Shown here: positions 53,926-63,282 of the stretch, piece by piece | How positions within the stretch are numbered: the stretch's first letter is position 1 | How the letters are laid out: every line of letters begins with the position of its first letter | Source: JAJEFO01 sp965214325 | GTDB taxonomy: Bacteria > Pseudomonadota > Alphaproteobacteria > Rhodobacterales > Rhodobacteraceae | DNA: 64,000 bases | Direction: 5' to 3' | Assembly: GCA_965214325.1 (NCBI GenBank) | Contig: CBDCBG010000006.1 | Coordinates: 124,001 to 188,000 of the forward strand | Program-made: the position numbers and the translations under genes | The notes under the pieces: model-generated | The model's input: only the letters and a program-made list of their open reading frames with translations | Told to the model about the DNA's origin: nothing | Database searches by the model: none

Positions 53926-56900
53926 GTCGCCCCTTCACCGGGGCGCGGATTGAAACGTCCGGCATTCGGGAGCGTCCTACGTCGCGCTCGGGGTCGCCCC
54001 TTCACCGGGGCGCGGATTGAAACAGGTATCTGGTGGACGAGGCCGTGGTTGACCGGCGGGTCGCCCCTTCACCGGGGCGCGGATTGAAACACCCGTCCGA
54101 ATGTCGATGCCGACACGCAATACCGGTCGCCCCTTCACCGGGGCGCGGATTGAAACGCCCGATGCGTCCGGCGGAGCGGGGACGCCGACGGTCGCCCCTT
54201 CACCGGGGCGCGGATTGAAACGTACGCACAGCAACAAGAGGCTCAGCACCCATAGGTCGCCCCTTCACCGGGGCGCGGATTGAAACAACTCAACAACCAT
54301 GTCATCAAGAGACTGCGACGGTCGCCCCTTCACCGGGGCGCGGATTGAAACTCTCGAGAACCAGAAGCAGTAGTAGTCACCGTGGGTCGCCCCTTCACCG
54401 GGGCGCGGATTGAAACATCGGCAGAAGGATTGAGGGCCACGAGGTGGACGGGTCGCCCCTTCACCGGGGCGCGGATTGAAACGTCATACTGGTTGAACTT
54501 CTCCTGGCCGAAGCTGGTCGCCCCTTCACCGGGGCGCGGATTGAAACGCGGATACACGGCTGCTGCGGCACTGGTATCGGGGGTCGCCCCTTCACCGGGG
54601 CGCGGATTGAAACTTCTGGACAATGACTTTTTCGGCAATCCTGCATGGGTCGCCCCTTCACCGGGGCGCGGATTGAAACGACAAGTGCCAGTGGAATTTC
54701 GGGGTGATCGGCGGTCGCCCCTTCACCGGGGCGCGGATTGAAACTTGTGCCCTGCCCGCCGGAACGCTGCTACTCATGGTCGCCCCTTCACCGGGGCGCG
54801 GATTGAAACGCCTGCTCAGCAGCCATGCGCTGTTGAACCAATTGGTCGCCCCTTCACCGGGGCGCGGATTGAAACAACTGAACACGGACAATGCCGCTTT
54901 CCACGAAGGGGTCGCCCCTTCACCGGGGCGCGGATTGAAACGGTCACGCGCGCGACCAGGCCCGTCATTCTCGAGGTCGCCCCTTCACCGGGGCGCGGAT
55001 TGAAACATTATGGAGGCGGTGACCGTAACTTGTCCATGACGGTCGCCCCTTCACCGGGGCGCGGATTGAAACGAGTTCTACCAGCGGGAGAACGCCATCA
55101 CCGGAAGGTCGCCCCTTCACCGGGGCGCGGATTGAAACGCTAAACTCGCAGCGGATGGCGACCGGGTCGAAGGTCGCCCCTTCACCGGGGCGCGGATTGA
55201 AACAACTCTGAATATGACGTCATGCCAGCCTTCGACTCGGTCGCCCCTTCACCGGGGCGCGGATTGAAACCCGCACATGTGACGTTTGAGCGTCACGGCA
55301 AGCGGGTCGCCCCTTCACCGGGGCGCGGATTGAAACACATAGAGGACGATACCTACCACTTCGGCGATGGGTCGCCCCTTCACCGGGGCGCGGATTGAAA
55401 CCCCGTGTATCCCAGCGTGCCCGGCAACTACGACGGGTCGCCCCTTCACCGGGGCGCGGATTGAAACGCCTACAAGTACCACCCCTCAAAGCCACAACCC
55501 TAGGTCGCCCCTTCACCGGGGCGCGGATTGAAACACGTCAAGCGCGGCGGCCATCTTGAGGGCTGGCGGTCGCCCCTTCACCGGGGCGCGGATTGAAACA
55601 AGGATGGTTGGGCAGCATGGAAGTACAAGGAGGGTCGCCCCTTCACCGGGGCGCGGATTGAAACCGGCGCTTGCCGTGATATGGGTCGGCGTGCGGAGGT
55701 CGCCCCTTCACCGGGGCGCGGATTGAAACGTCCTTGTCGCCCTCGGCGAGCAATTCAAGCTGCGGTCGCCCCTTCACCGGGGCGCGGATTGAAACCTCGA
55801 CAAACTGAACCCCTTCGGTCACGGCAACAGTCGCCCCTTCACCGGGGCGCGGATTGAAACGTCCGGTTCATCGGATATGCCGCAGAAATCGGGGGGTCGC
55901 CCCTTCACCGGGGCGCGGATTGAAACCATAACCATGTCGTCAAGAGACTGCGAAGCAAACGGTCGCCCCTTCACCGGGGCGCGGATTGAAACTGCACCTG
56001 ACGTGTCTGGCCGACCTTGGTCCAATGTCGCCCCTTCACCGGGGCGCGGATTGAAACCATCGTCACCAAGTTTGGCCGTCACAAGGCGATGGTCGCCCCT
56101 TCACCGGGGCGCGGATTGAAACAAGCCCCCCGCTGGCCGGACCATCGCGCCCGAGAGGTCGCCCCTTCACCGGGGCGCGGATTGAAACTTCGCCGCGCCT
56201 TTGGCTCCGCCCATAGACCAGTGGTCGCCCCTTCACCGGGGCGCGGATTGAAACCGGGGTGAACTGGAGATGCTCTCGAGCTACATCGGTCGCCCCTTCA
56301 CCGGGGCGCGGATTGAAACGACGGCCAGCCCAAGGCGGAGGCCGTCGTCACCGGTCGCCCCTTCACCGGGGCGCGGATTGAAACGACGGCCAGCCCAAGG
56401 CGGAGGCCGTCGTCACCGGTCGCCCCTTCACCGGGGCGCGGATTGAAACATATTCGGACCACTCGCAGCGGATGGCGACCGGGGTCGCCCCTTCACCGGG
56501 GCGCGGATTGAAACATCTCCCGGTCGAGCAGCCACAACCTTGTCTCCCGGTCGCCCCTTCACCGGGGCGCGGATTGAAACACCTCCAACGGCAATGTGCC
56601 AATCATTACGCAGACGGTCGCCCCTTCACCGGGGCGCGGATTGAAACCGCTCCTTGTCGCCGCCCTCGTATGCCGCCGGGCGGTCGCCCCTTCACCGGGG
56701 CGCGGATTGAAACGCGTGTTGGTAGCCCATGGCATAAACGCGTGGCGGTCGCCCCTTCACCGGGGCGCGGATTGAAACCTGCCCGAGCCGGGCGAGCAAT
56801 GGGTCCGCATGGTCGCCCCTTCACCGGGGCGCGGATTGAAACCGCTCCTTGTCGCCGCCCTCGTATGCCGCCGGGCGGTCGCCCCTTCACCGGGGCGCGG

Positions 56901-57297
56901 ATTGAAACTTCACGGCGCCGACGGGGCGGCCCGTCCGGTCATGTCGCCCCTTCACCGGGGCGCGGATTGAAACAAGAGCATCGTTGTTGATGAGGCTCAT
57001 CATGTCGGTCGCCCCTTCACCGGGGCGCGGATTGAAACATCAAACATCAGCTCAACAACCATATCGTCGAGAGTCGCCCCTTCACCGGGGCGCGGATTGA
57101 AACGAGTGGTCAGGTCGGCATACTGCTCAAGCGCGTCGTCGCCCCTTCACCGGGGCGCGGATTGAAACCGGACACGTGGACTCGGACGGATTCCGGGCAC
57201 TGTCGCCCCTTCACCGGGGCGCGGATTGAAACACGAATACTACAATCGCGCCCTCGATGCGATTGCGTCGCCCCTTCACCGGGGCGCGGATTGAAAC
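53926..57297 (+). CRISPR. Type I-C CRISPR array, leader-distal part (52 repeats)
   Basis: Fifty-two copies of the same 31-bp repeat, without visible decay to the last one at 57267-57297. Together with the proximal part this is 66 repeats and 65 spacers. Identical spacer pairs occur at 56320/56385 and 56648/56843. Several spacers hit the same protospacer in variant forms. The last repeat is followed directly by an hlyD fragment with no trailer. Confidence 0.98.
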
Positions 57298-57566
57298 TGG
57301 ATTCATACCCCTCCGAGCGGTTCGGCTTCCTGCGAGGCGAGGTCGCCGACATTGCGGCGGACTCGACGCAGGTCGGCGAAGGCCAATGGGGATACGTCGT
57401 GCGCATTGCACCCCGTCAGTCGTTCCAGGAAGCAGGATCGGACCAGTACTCCCTGCGGCCCGGAATGACTGCCACGGTCGATGTCACCACGGACGAACGC
57501 AGGATCATCAGCTACTTTTTCGCGCCGATCATGCGCACCATCCAGGACGCCGTGGGCGAGCGTTGA
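57298..57566 (+). pseudogene. HlyD-family type I secretion adaptor, C-terminal fragment
   Basis: Straight after the last CRISPR repeat the frame reads LDSYPSERFGFLRGEVADIA, then GQWGYVVRIA, SLRPGMTATVDVTTDERRII and a tail ending DAVGER. This is the last 90 residues of a HlyD/PrtE membrane-fusion protein. The N-terminal 300 or more residues are absent from the window, so the array end or a deletion cut the gene. Confidence 0.82.
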
Positions 57567-57836
57567 CTGGGCAGGACGTAGGCAGCGGGACAAATGGGCG
57601 GGAAGTCTTCGGCAAGGAGAACGAAACGGATTTCCGATTTCCGGATATACACCGCAGGCCATCTACAACATGGCCAGGAGAGGAATCAGGAAAGTCCGAA
57701 AGGTCTTGTTGATTCTTGCTGTCGGCGACGTCGACGATCGCTGGATCTCAGCGATTCGTCAGACTTGCCCAGGTTTTCACCTTTCCTGTTGTTCGACTTC
57801 AATAGTCCCTTTTCGCTTGCATGCTTGCCGATTCCG

Positions 57837-58952
57837 CTATCGTCCGCACGACAGCAGTTCGGAAATCCGCGCCCCGATCCGTTCCGCCGCCGCCTCGACA
57901 TCCTTGTCAGAGACATGAGTGTAACGAAGTGTCATCGATTGCTGGCTGTGACCAAGAAGCCTCGAGACGACCGGCAGGGGAATCCCCTCGATCACGCACT
58001 GACTTGCGTAGCTGTGGCGAATGTCGTGCAGGCGCACGTCCTCGATCTCGATCTCCCGACGGATTTGGTACCAGAGTGCGAGGTTCTTGGAGACCGGCCT
58101 CTCCGGGTCCTTCGGCGACGGGAACAGGAACTCGCCGGGCGCGTCCATCCGCCTCTCGACGATCTCGCGGGCCTCGGGGCTCAGGAACACCGTTCTCGGA
58201 CCCGTCTTGGCGTCCTCGAGCCTGAGACGGTCCCCGTCGACCTCGCGCCTCCTGAGACGGACGATCTCCATTTTGCGGCAGCCAGTGACAACCAGCAGGC
58301 GGATTATGTCGGCCTGCGCGCTCCTGCGGCCCCCGGCATGCCGGTCGAGGGCGTCGTGCAGCCGCCGTATCTCGTCCCGGGACAGGAATCGCGACAGCCT
58401 CGGCCTCCGGTTCGGGCGCACGGAACTCGCCGGGCTGGAACCGATCAGGCCGCGCTCCACGGCGAAGCCCAGACTCTGACGAAGGACTCGCAGCGCGTCG
58501 TTCGCGCCGCCGGGGGCGGATTCGCTGTACCCGTCGAACCAGTCCTGGACGTCCCGCCGCGTGATCCGGTCAAGCCGCATCGGCCCGAATCCGGGCAGGA
58601 GCTGCCTCGCCAGGACGGATTCCCGGCCCTTGACCGTCGTCGGCTTGCACCTGTCGAGCCACGAGTTTCGCCAGACGCCCAAGGCGAATTCTTCATAGGT
58701 CGGGACATCCCTCTTCGGTCCGGTCCCCTCGACCAGAAGCCGGAGGCTCTCGCGACGCGCGTCCACCACCGACACGAGGTCCACCCGGCCAAGCGACACC
58801 TTCCGTCCGCCCGTGGTACAGGTCCAGGTTCTCGTGCCCGACGGGTAGACGCGAACGCTCAGGGACGGAACGGCCCTGTCGTGCACGGAATACTCGCTTG
58901 CGGTCGGCTTGAGCCGCCTCGCGTTCGCGTCCGTAAGCCGGACCCGGGTCAT
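57837..58952 (-). CDS. Tyrosine recombinase (phage-type integrase), second of a pair
   Basis: This 371-residue protein has the catalytic set R (TGCRKMEIVRL), H-x2-R (LHDIRHSYAS), H (LLGHSQQSM) and Tyr (LRYTHVSD), with an N-terminal SAM-like domain. AGGAGG lies five bases before the ATG at 58952. It overlaps the preceding recombinase by four bases, so the two are made together. Adjacent paired integrases usually move an integrative element or island. Confidence 0.93.
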   Translation of the reverse strand: MTRVRLTDANARRLKPTASEYSVHDRAVPSLSVRVYPSGTRTWTCTTGGRKVSLGRVDLVSVVDARRESLRLLVEGTGPKRDVPTYEEFALGVWRNSWLDRCKPTTVKGRESVLARQLLPGFGPMRLDRITRRDVQDWFDGYSESAPGGANDALRVLRQSLGFAVERGLIGSSPASSVRPNRRPRLSRFLSRDEIRRLHDALDRHAGGRRSAQADIIRLLVVTGCRKMEIVRLRRREVDGDRLRLEDAKTGPRTVFLSPEAREIVERRMDAPGEFLFPSPKDPERPVSKNLALWYQIRREIEIEDVRLHDIRHSYASQCVIEGIPLPVVSRLLGHSQQSMTLRYTHVSDKDVEAAAERIGARISELLSCGR

Positions 58953-60067
58953 GTCTGCCTCCTGCCTAGAACGGCACCCATCGCGACAGCGGCCCGCTCC
59001 GCATCGGTCTCGGCATGGTGGGCGTACCTGAGCGTGGTTCCCGGATCGTTGTGCCCGAGCAGCCGTCCTACCGTGAGGACGGTCTCTCCGCTCATGATCG
59101 CGGAACTCGCGTACATGTGGCGAAGATCGTGAAGGCGGACGTCCTTCAGTCCGGCCTCCGCCCGGATCCCGGCCCAGGCGTCGCTCAGCGTGGAATTCGC
59201 GATGGGACCGTCGATCCTTTCGGAAGGGAAGACCCAGGGGGACGTGCGGGGAAGGCCGTCGAGAACTTCGCGCGCGGCCGAGGACAGCCATACCGTGCGG
59301 GGACCCGTCTTGCTGTCGCGCAGATGGACGTGCCCGTCGCGGCAGTCCGTCCAGCGAAGGGTCCTGATTTCGCTCGACCGGCAGCCGGTCAGCGCCAGAA
59401 GCCGGATGATCGAGACCGTCAGGGAGGGCGCGGCTTCACGCAGCACCCTTCCGAGCCGGCCAATCTCTGCGGCGGACAGGAACCGGTCGCGGTTCTTCCG
59501 CCTGTATCTCCCGATCCCCCTGCACGGGTTGCTTCCCTCGGGCCGCAGGCCGTCGTCTTCGGCCAATTTCATGATGACAGAAAGTACCGGCATCGACCTA
59601 TCCGCAGCCACCGGCGTCGCGTGCAGGGACGCGAACCAGTCCCGCACGTCCCGCGACGTGATCCCGGCAATCTGTCGACCCCGGAACCAGGGCAGGATCT
59701 GCTTGCGGAGATAGTGCCCGTTTACCGTGAGCGTGCTCGGCTTCCAGATCCTGCCGTGCCGGCGGAACGCCTCTTCGGCCACGGTCTCGAACATCGTCTC
59801 GTCGTCCGAGGCCGGACGTCCGGCCCGGATGGAGGCGAGCATGCCCCTTGCCGTTTCCCGCGCCTCGTCGACGCTCATGTCGGCGGGATCGCCCACGATC
59901 CTCCAGGTGCGCCGGCCTTCGTGCTGGACGTGAATGAAATACCGCTTGCCGCCGCCGGGCAGGACCCTGACGCCAAGTCCCGCGAACAAGGTGTCCCGGA
60001 CGTTCCTGGCGGTCCTTGCCGGACGCAAGGCGCGGACCCTCGCGTCGGTGAGTCTTGTTCTGGACAT
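58949..60067 (-). CDS. Tyrosine recombinase (phage-type integrase), first of a pair
   Basis: This 372-residue protein shows a DUF4102-like start (TRLTDARVRALRPA), arginine TGCRSSEIRTL, LHDLRHMYAS, LLGHNDPGT and LRYAHHAE with the nucleophile Tyr. The ATG at 60067 is chosen because AGGAGG lies upstream. It resembles its downstream partner in length and motif order but is clearly diverged. It lies at the right-hand boundary between accessory and host-type DNA. Confidence 0.93.
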   Translation of the reverse strand: MSRTRLTDARVRALRPARTARNVRDTLFAGLGVRVLPGGGKRYFIHVQHEGRRTWRIVGDPADMSVDEARETARGMLASIRAGRPASDDETMFETVAEEAFRRHGRIWKPSTLTVNGHYLRKQILPWFRGRQIAGITSRDVRDWFASLHATPVAADRSMPVLSVIMKLAEDDGLRPEGSNPCRGIGRYRRKNRDRFLSAAEIGRLGRVLREAAPSLTVSIIRLLALTGCRSSEIRTLRWTDCRDGHVHLRDSKTGPRTVWLSSAAREVLDGLPRTSPWVFPSERIDGPIANSTLSDAWAGIRAEAGLKDVRLHDLRHMYASSAIMSGETVLTVGRLLGHNDPGTTLRYAHHAETDAERAAVAMGAVLGRRQT

Positions 60068-60200
60068 GATTCTCTTCCTCCTGTCGGTTGCAGGGACGGG
60101 AGGAAACGCGTAGGATTCCACCCGAAGCCACGATTTGGAGAAGAGAAAAGAGACGCTTTATCAAAACCTTAGCACCGAAGGTGCGTCTGGGGGTGTGATC

Positions 60201-61070
60201 ATGGGGGACAGTTGGAGGAAGCTCGATCAGGACGAGTTGGAGCGCCAATACGATGCCCGGGCCTCGGTCCCGGACTTTGATGCGGAGATCGCGCGTTACC
60301 GCGATCTGAGCGACGAATGCTACGCCGATTGCGAGGTGATCCGCGACTTGGGCTTCGGGCCTTCGGAGGATGAGCGCATTGACTACTTTCCTGCAGGCCC
60401 TGGCAAGCCGGTCCTGATCTTCTTTCACGGCGGCTATTGGCGACTGCTTGGCCGGTCCGAAAGCGCGTTCATGGCAAAGGCGCTCGTCAGTCGCGGAATC
60501 AGCACTGCGGTCGTCGAGTACAGCCTTGCGCCCAAGGTCAGCCTTGACGCGATCGTTGCGCAGTGCCGCCGCGCCATTGCCTGGGTTCACGGAAATATCG
60601 CTTTGCACGGTGGCGATCCGGCAAGGCTGTTCGTTGGCGGTTCGTCCGCAGGGGCCCATCTGGCCGCGATGGCGCTGGCCACGAACTGGAGCGGGTTCCC
60701 TGGCGTGCCGGGCAATTTGCTGAAAGGCGGGGTTCTGGCAAGCGGGCTCTACGACTTGGAGCCGGTGCGCCGTTGCAAGCCGAATGAATGGCTTCGGCTC
60801 GATGCCGCTGCGGCATGCCGAAACTCGCCGCAGCGCATGACCTTTCCCAAGGAGCCTGAATTGCTGATCGCTTGGGGCGGGCAGGAAACGGATGAGTTCA
60901 AGCGCCAAAGCGAGGACTTTGCCGGGAAGCTGCACGACGCGGGACTGATTGCAACGTGTCTCGAGATCGCGGACCGGAACCACTTCGACGTCATCACGGA
61001 TCTGGCCGACCCCGGCAGGAGCCTGCATCAGGCAGCGGCATCATTGATCGACGGTTTCGGAGCAACGTGA
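60201..61070 (+). CDS. Arylformamidase-like alpha/beta hydrolase
   Basis: This 289-residue protein has the HGGYW oxyanion motif near residue 80, the nucleophile in GGSSAGAHLA near residue 155 and the His in ADRNHFDVI near residue 267. HGGYW is typical of the kynurenine formamidase branch, which hydrolyses N-formylkynurenine to kynurenine. That fits the 3-hydroxyanthranilate dioxygenase at 9.5 kb. The start ATG at 60201 is preferred over 60135 because the protein then begins close to the family start (SWRKLDQDELERQY). Confidence 0.82.
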   Translation: MGDSWRKLDQDELERQYDARASVPDFDAEIARYRDLSDECYADCEVIRDLGFGPSEDERIDYFPAGPGKPVLIFFHGGYWRLLGRSESAFMAKALVSRGISTAVVEYSLAPKVSLDAIVAQCRRAIAWVHGNIALHGGDPARLFVGGSSAGAHLAAMALATNWSGFPGVPGNLLKGGVLASGLYDLEPVRRCKPNEWLRLDAAAACRNSPQRMTFPKEPELLIAWGGQETDEFKRQSEDFAGKLHDAGLIATCLEIADRNHFDVITDLADPGRSLHQAAASLIDGFGAT

Positions 61071-61341
61071 AGCGATCGGTATTCGCCAAGGCTGAAGCCA
61101 GGTTGAACCAGCACGCTGCTCAAGTAAGTCATTGGGATTTCAAGACCTGCATTGGCGGGATTTGGTGCGGTGACGGTTCCTGAAACTGACTCTGGAGCCG
61201 AATCCGGCCGGACGGTGCTCGGAGATGCCAAGCGGGTCTGGCGCCAGTGCCAGCACCATCCGCTCCAGTTTCCACGCCTCGCCCAATTTGCCGACAACCG
61301 GGGAACTCGATTCAGGACAGTGATGCTGGGTCGCCGCCCGC

Positions 61342-62835
61342 CTAGCACGTAACCGGCTGGTTCACGCCACCGCGTACATATTGCCTGCTGCCGTCGAAGT
61401 CCGGCTGATGATCCCATGCGTAGCCAGGGCTCCCCTTGAGGCTTTGATGCAGGAAGCGGCGCTGTTTCTTGTTTTCGATCACCATGGCGGTCAGGGCATC
61501 GAGATCGAACTGGCCGACAAGTGTTTCATGCAGTTCGGCAACCAGGTTCGCGTGATCTCGGTCGTCGATCAGATTCCGTGTCTCGTCAGGGTCGTTGGCG
61601 AGATCAGTCAATATGCCACCCCAGCCGTGGACATAGGCATATTTGTGATCGCCCCGTCGAATCGCAAACCACGGAGATTCGATGCCGGGTCCAAAATACT
61701 GCATTATGGCGACATCTTTCCAGCAGGGATCATTTCCGGACAGCAGGGACCCGAAACTTGCGCTGTCCTGACTGCCCCAGCGCGTGCAGGCTTCCTTCGC
61801 GCCACCTATCTCGGAAAGGGTGGGGCAGAGGTCTGCCAGCGTAACGGACTGCTTGACGCGTCGGGACCCAAGCCGGGATGGCTGGTGAAACAGCAGCGGC
61901 ACCTTGACGGAATGTTCCCAGAACGTGCGCTTGAACCACATGTTCCGCTCGCCCATCATGTCGCCGTGATCGCTGGTGAAAACGATGAGCGTGTCGTCGT
62001 AGAGACCCAGCAGCTTCAGTTCCGCCAGAATTTCCCCGACAAATTCGTCAAGGTGCGAGATCATCGCGAAGTAGGCTTCGCGAGAAGCGCGGATTCTTTC
62101 CACCGTCGGCGGAAACCGGTCAATCCCGTGGTGCACAGCCAGCCAGTCTGTCACAGGGTTGGGCAAGGGCTCGGAGTTGAGTCGCGGCATGGCGATGTCC
62201 ACGTCCTTGTATTGATCGAGGTACTTCGGCACCGATTGGTAGGAGTCATGCGGCTGCGTGTAGGAAACATGCAGGAAGAACGGCTGCTTCGGCCGCTCCA
62301 ATGCCTCGTAGCGCAGAAACTCGATCGCGCGGAATTGCACTTCGGAGTCGTAAAGGATCTGGTTGTTCGTCCGGCAAGGCCCTGAAACCGCCAGTTTCTG
62401 CACCGATGTGCCAGGTCGGTGATCGACTGCGGGATCCCAATCGATCGACCAGTCGAAATTTGATGGATACATGTCCGTGGTCAGCCGCCGGTCGAAGCCA
62501 TGCAACTGATCCGCCCCTACGAAATGACATTTGCCCGAGCAAACAGTGCGATATCCGGCTGAGCGGAGGAAGTGCATCACGGTTGGCGTTTCGGAAGGGA
62601 GTTCGGCGCCGTTGCCCCAGACCTGATGGCTTGTCGGGAGGCGTCCCGTGAACTTGGATGCTCGCGACGGGCTGCAAAGAGGCGAATTGCAGTAGGCGTT
62701 CTCGAACACCACGCCGTCCTTGGCCAAAGCGCTGAGATTCGGAGTCTTCGCCTGACCGTCCGGGTTGCAGAAATCAAGGGGAAACGCCGCCATCTGGTCG
62801 GCTTCGATCAACAGGACATTGGGACGATCTTTCAC
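61342..62835 (-). CDS. Sulfatase, choline-sulfatase-like
   Basis: This 497-residue protein begins with RPNVLLIEADQM (first metal ligands) and has NSPLCSPSRA, the C-x-P-S-R motif whose cysteine becomes formylglycine. FTSDHGDMMGERNMW follows near residue 300. Length and the tail resemble choline-O-sulfatase (BetC), but other sulfate esters are possible. The GTG at 62835 has AAGGAG seven bases upstream and gives the family start; longer ORF starts lack a site. A maturation enzyme is not in the window. Confidence 0.85.
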   Translation of the reverse strand: MKDRPNVLLIEADQMAAFPLDFCNPDGQAKTPNLSALAKDGVVFENAYCNSPLCSPSRASKFTGRLPTSHQVWGNGAELPSETPTVMHFLRSAGYRTVCSGKCHFVGADQLHGFDRRLTTDMYPSNFDWSIDWDPAVDHRPGTSVQKLAVSGPCRTNNQILYDSEVQFRAIEFLRYEALERPKQPFFLHVSYTQPHDSYQSVPKYLDQYKDVDIAMPRLNSEPLPNPVTDWLAVHHGIDRFPPTVERIRASREAYFAMISHLDEFVGEILAELKLLGLYDDTLIVFTSDHGDMMGERNMWFKRTFWEHSVKVPLLFHQPSRLGSRRVKQSVTLADLCPTLSEIGGAKEACTRWGSQDSASFGSLLSGNDPCWKDVAIMQYFGPGIESPWFAIRRGDHKYAYVHGWGGILTDLANDPDETRNLIDDRDHANLVAELHETLVGQFDLDALTAMVIENKKQRRFLHQSLKGSPGYAWDHQPDFDGSRQYVRGGVNQPVTC

Positions 62836-63282
62836 TCGAAGACTCCTTCGTCGGGAATTTGGCCAGCGTCTTTCCGGCGGACGCGATCGCTCATCTACCA
62901 CGGCGGCGCCATCTTTCCGCAGTGGATGCCGATCCAACGAAGGCAGTGTGCACGATGCCGGCAATTATCTCAAGAACCGCCAAGATCCGCATGGCCCAAG
63001 CTGGCACGCCCTTGTCCGGACGCCAACCCCTGATCCACCCCGGTCTCCGCGCGGCGGGCAGAGCGACGAGCGTCACCGCGGCGGCGCATCGCCTCGTTCG
63101 CGAAGCGGCGCTTCCGTACGATCCGAATTCGGGTCAGGCGCTGGAGAGGGGCTTGGTGATTGTGGTCAGCCTCAGCGTGCGCTATGTGTGCAGTCAGGCG
63201 CCGCGGAGCGGCAGGTTCGGGGCGCCTGAGCGTATCTCGGCGCAGCAGAAGTCGCCGGCAACAGTTTGAAGATGCACGGAAA
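62836..63282. other. Intergenic stretch without a supported gene
   Basis: This stretch lies between the divergent sulfatase and dihydrouridine synthase genes. A minus-strand ORF at 62891-63076 has one hydrophobic helix (MRILAVLEIIAGIVHTAF) but no clear start site. It should contain the promoters of both neighbours. Confidence 0.4.

Noticed and set aside
50690..57297. Many ORFs with periodic VAPSPGRGLK or SIRAPVKGRP units
   Set aside because: These are translations of the CRISPR repeats, not proteins.
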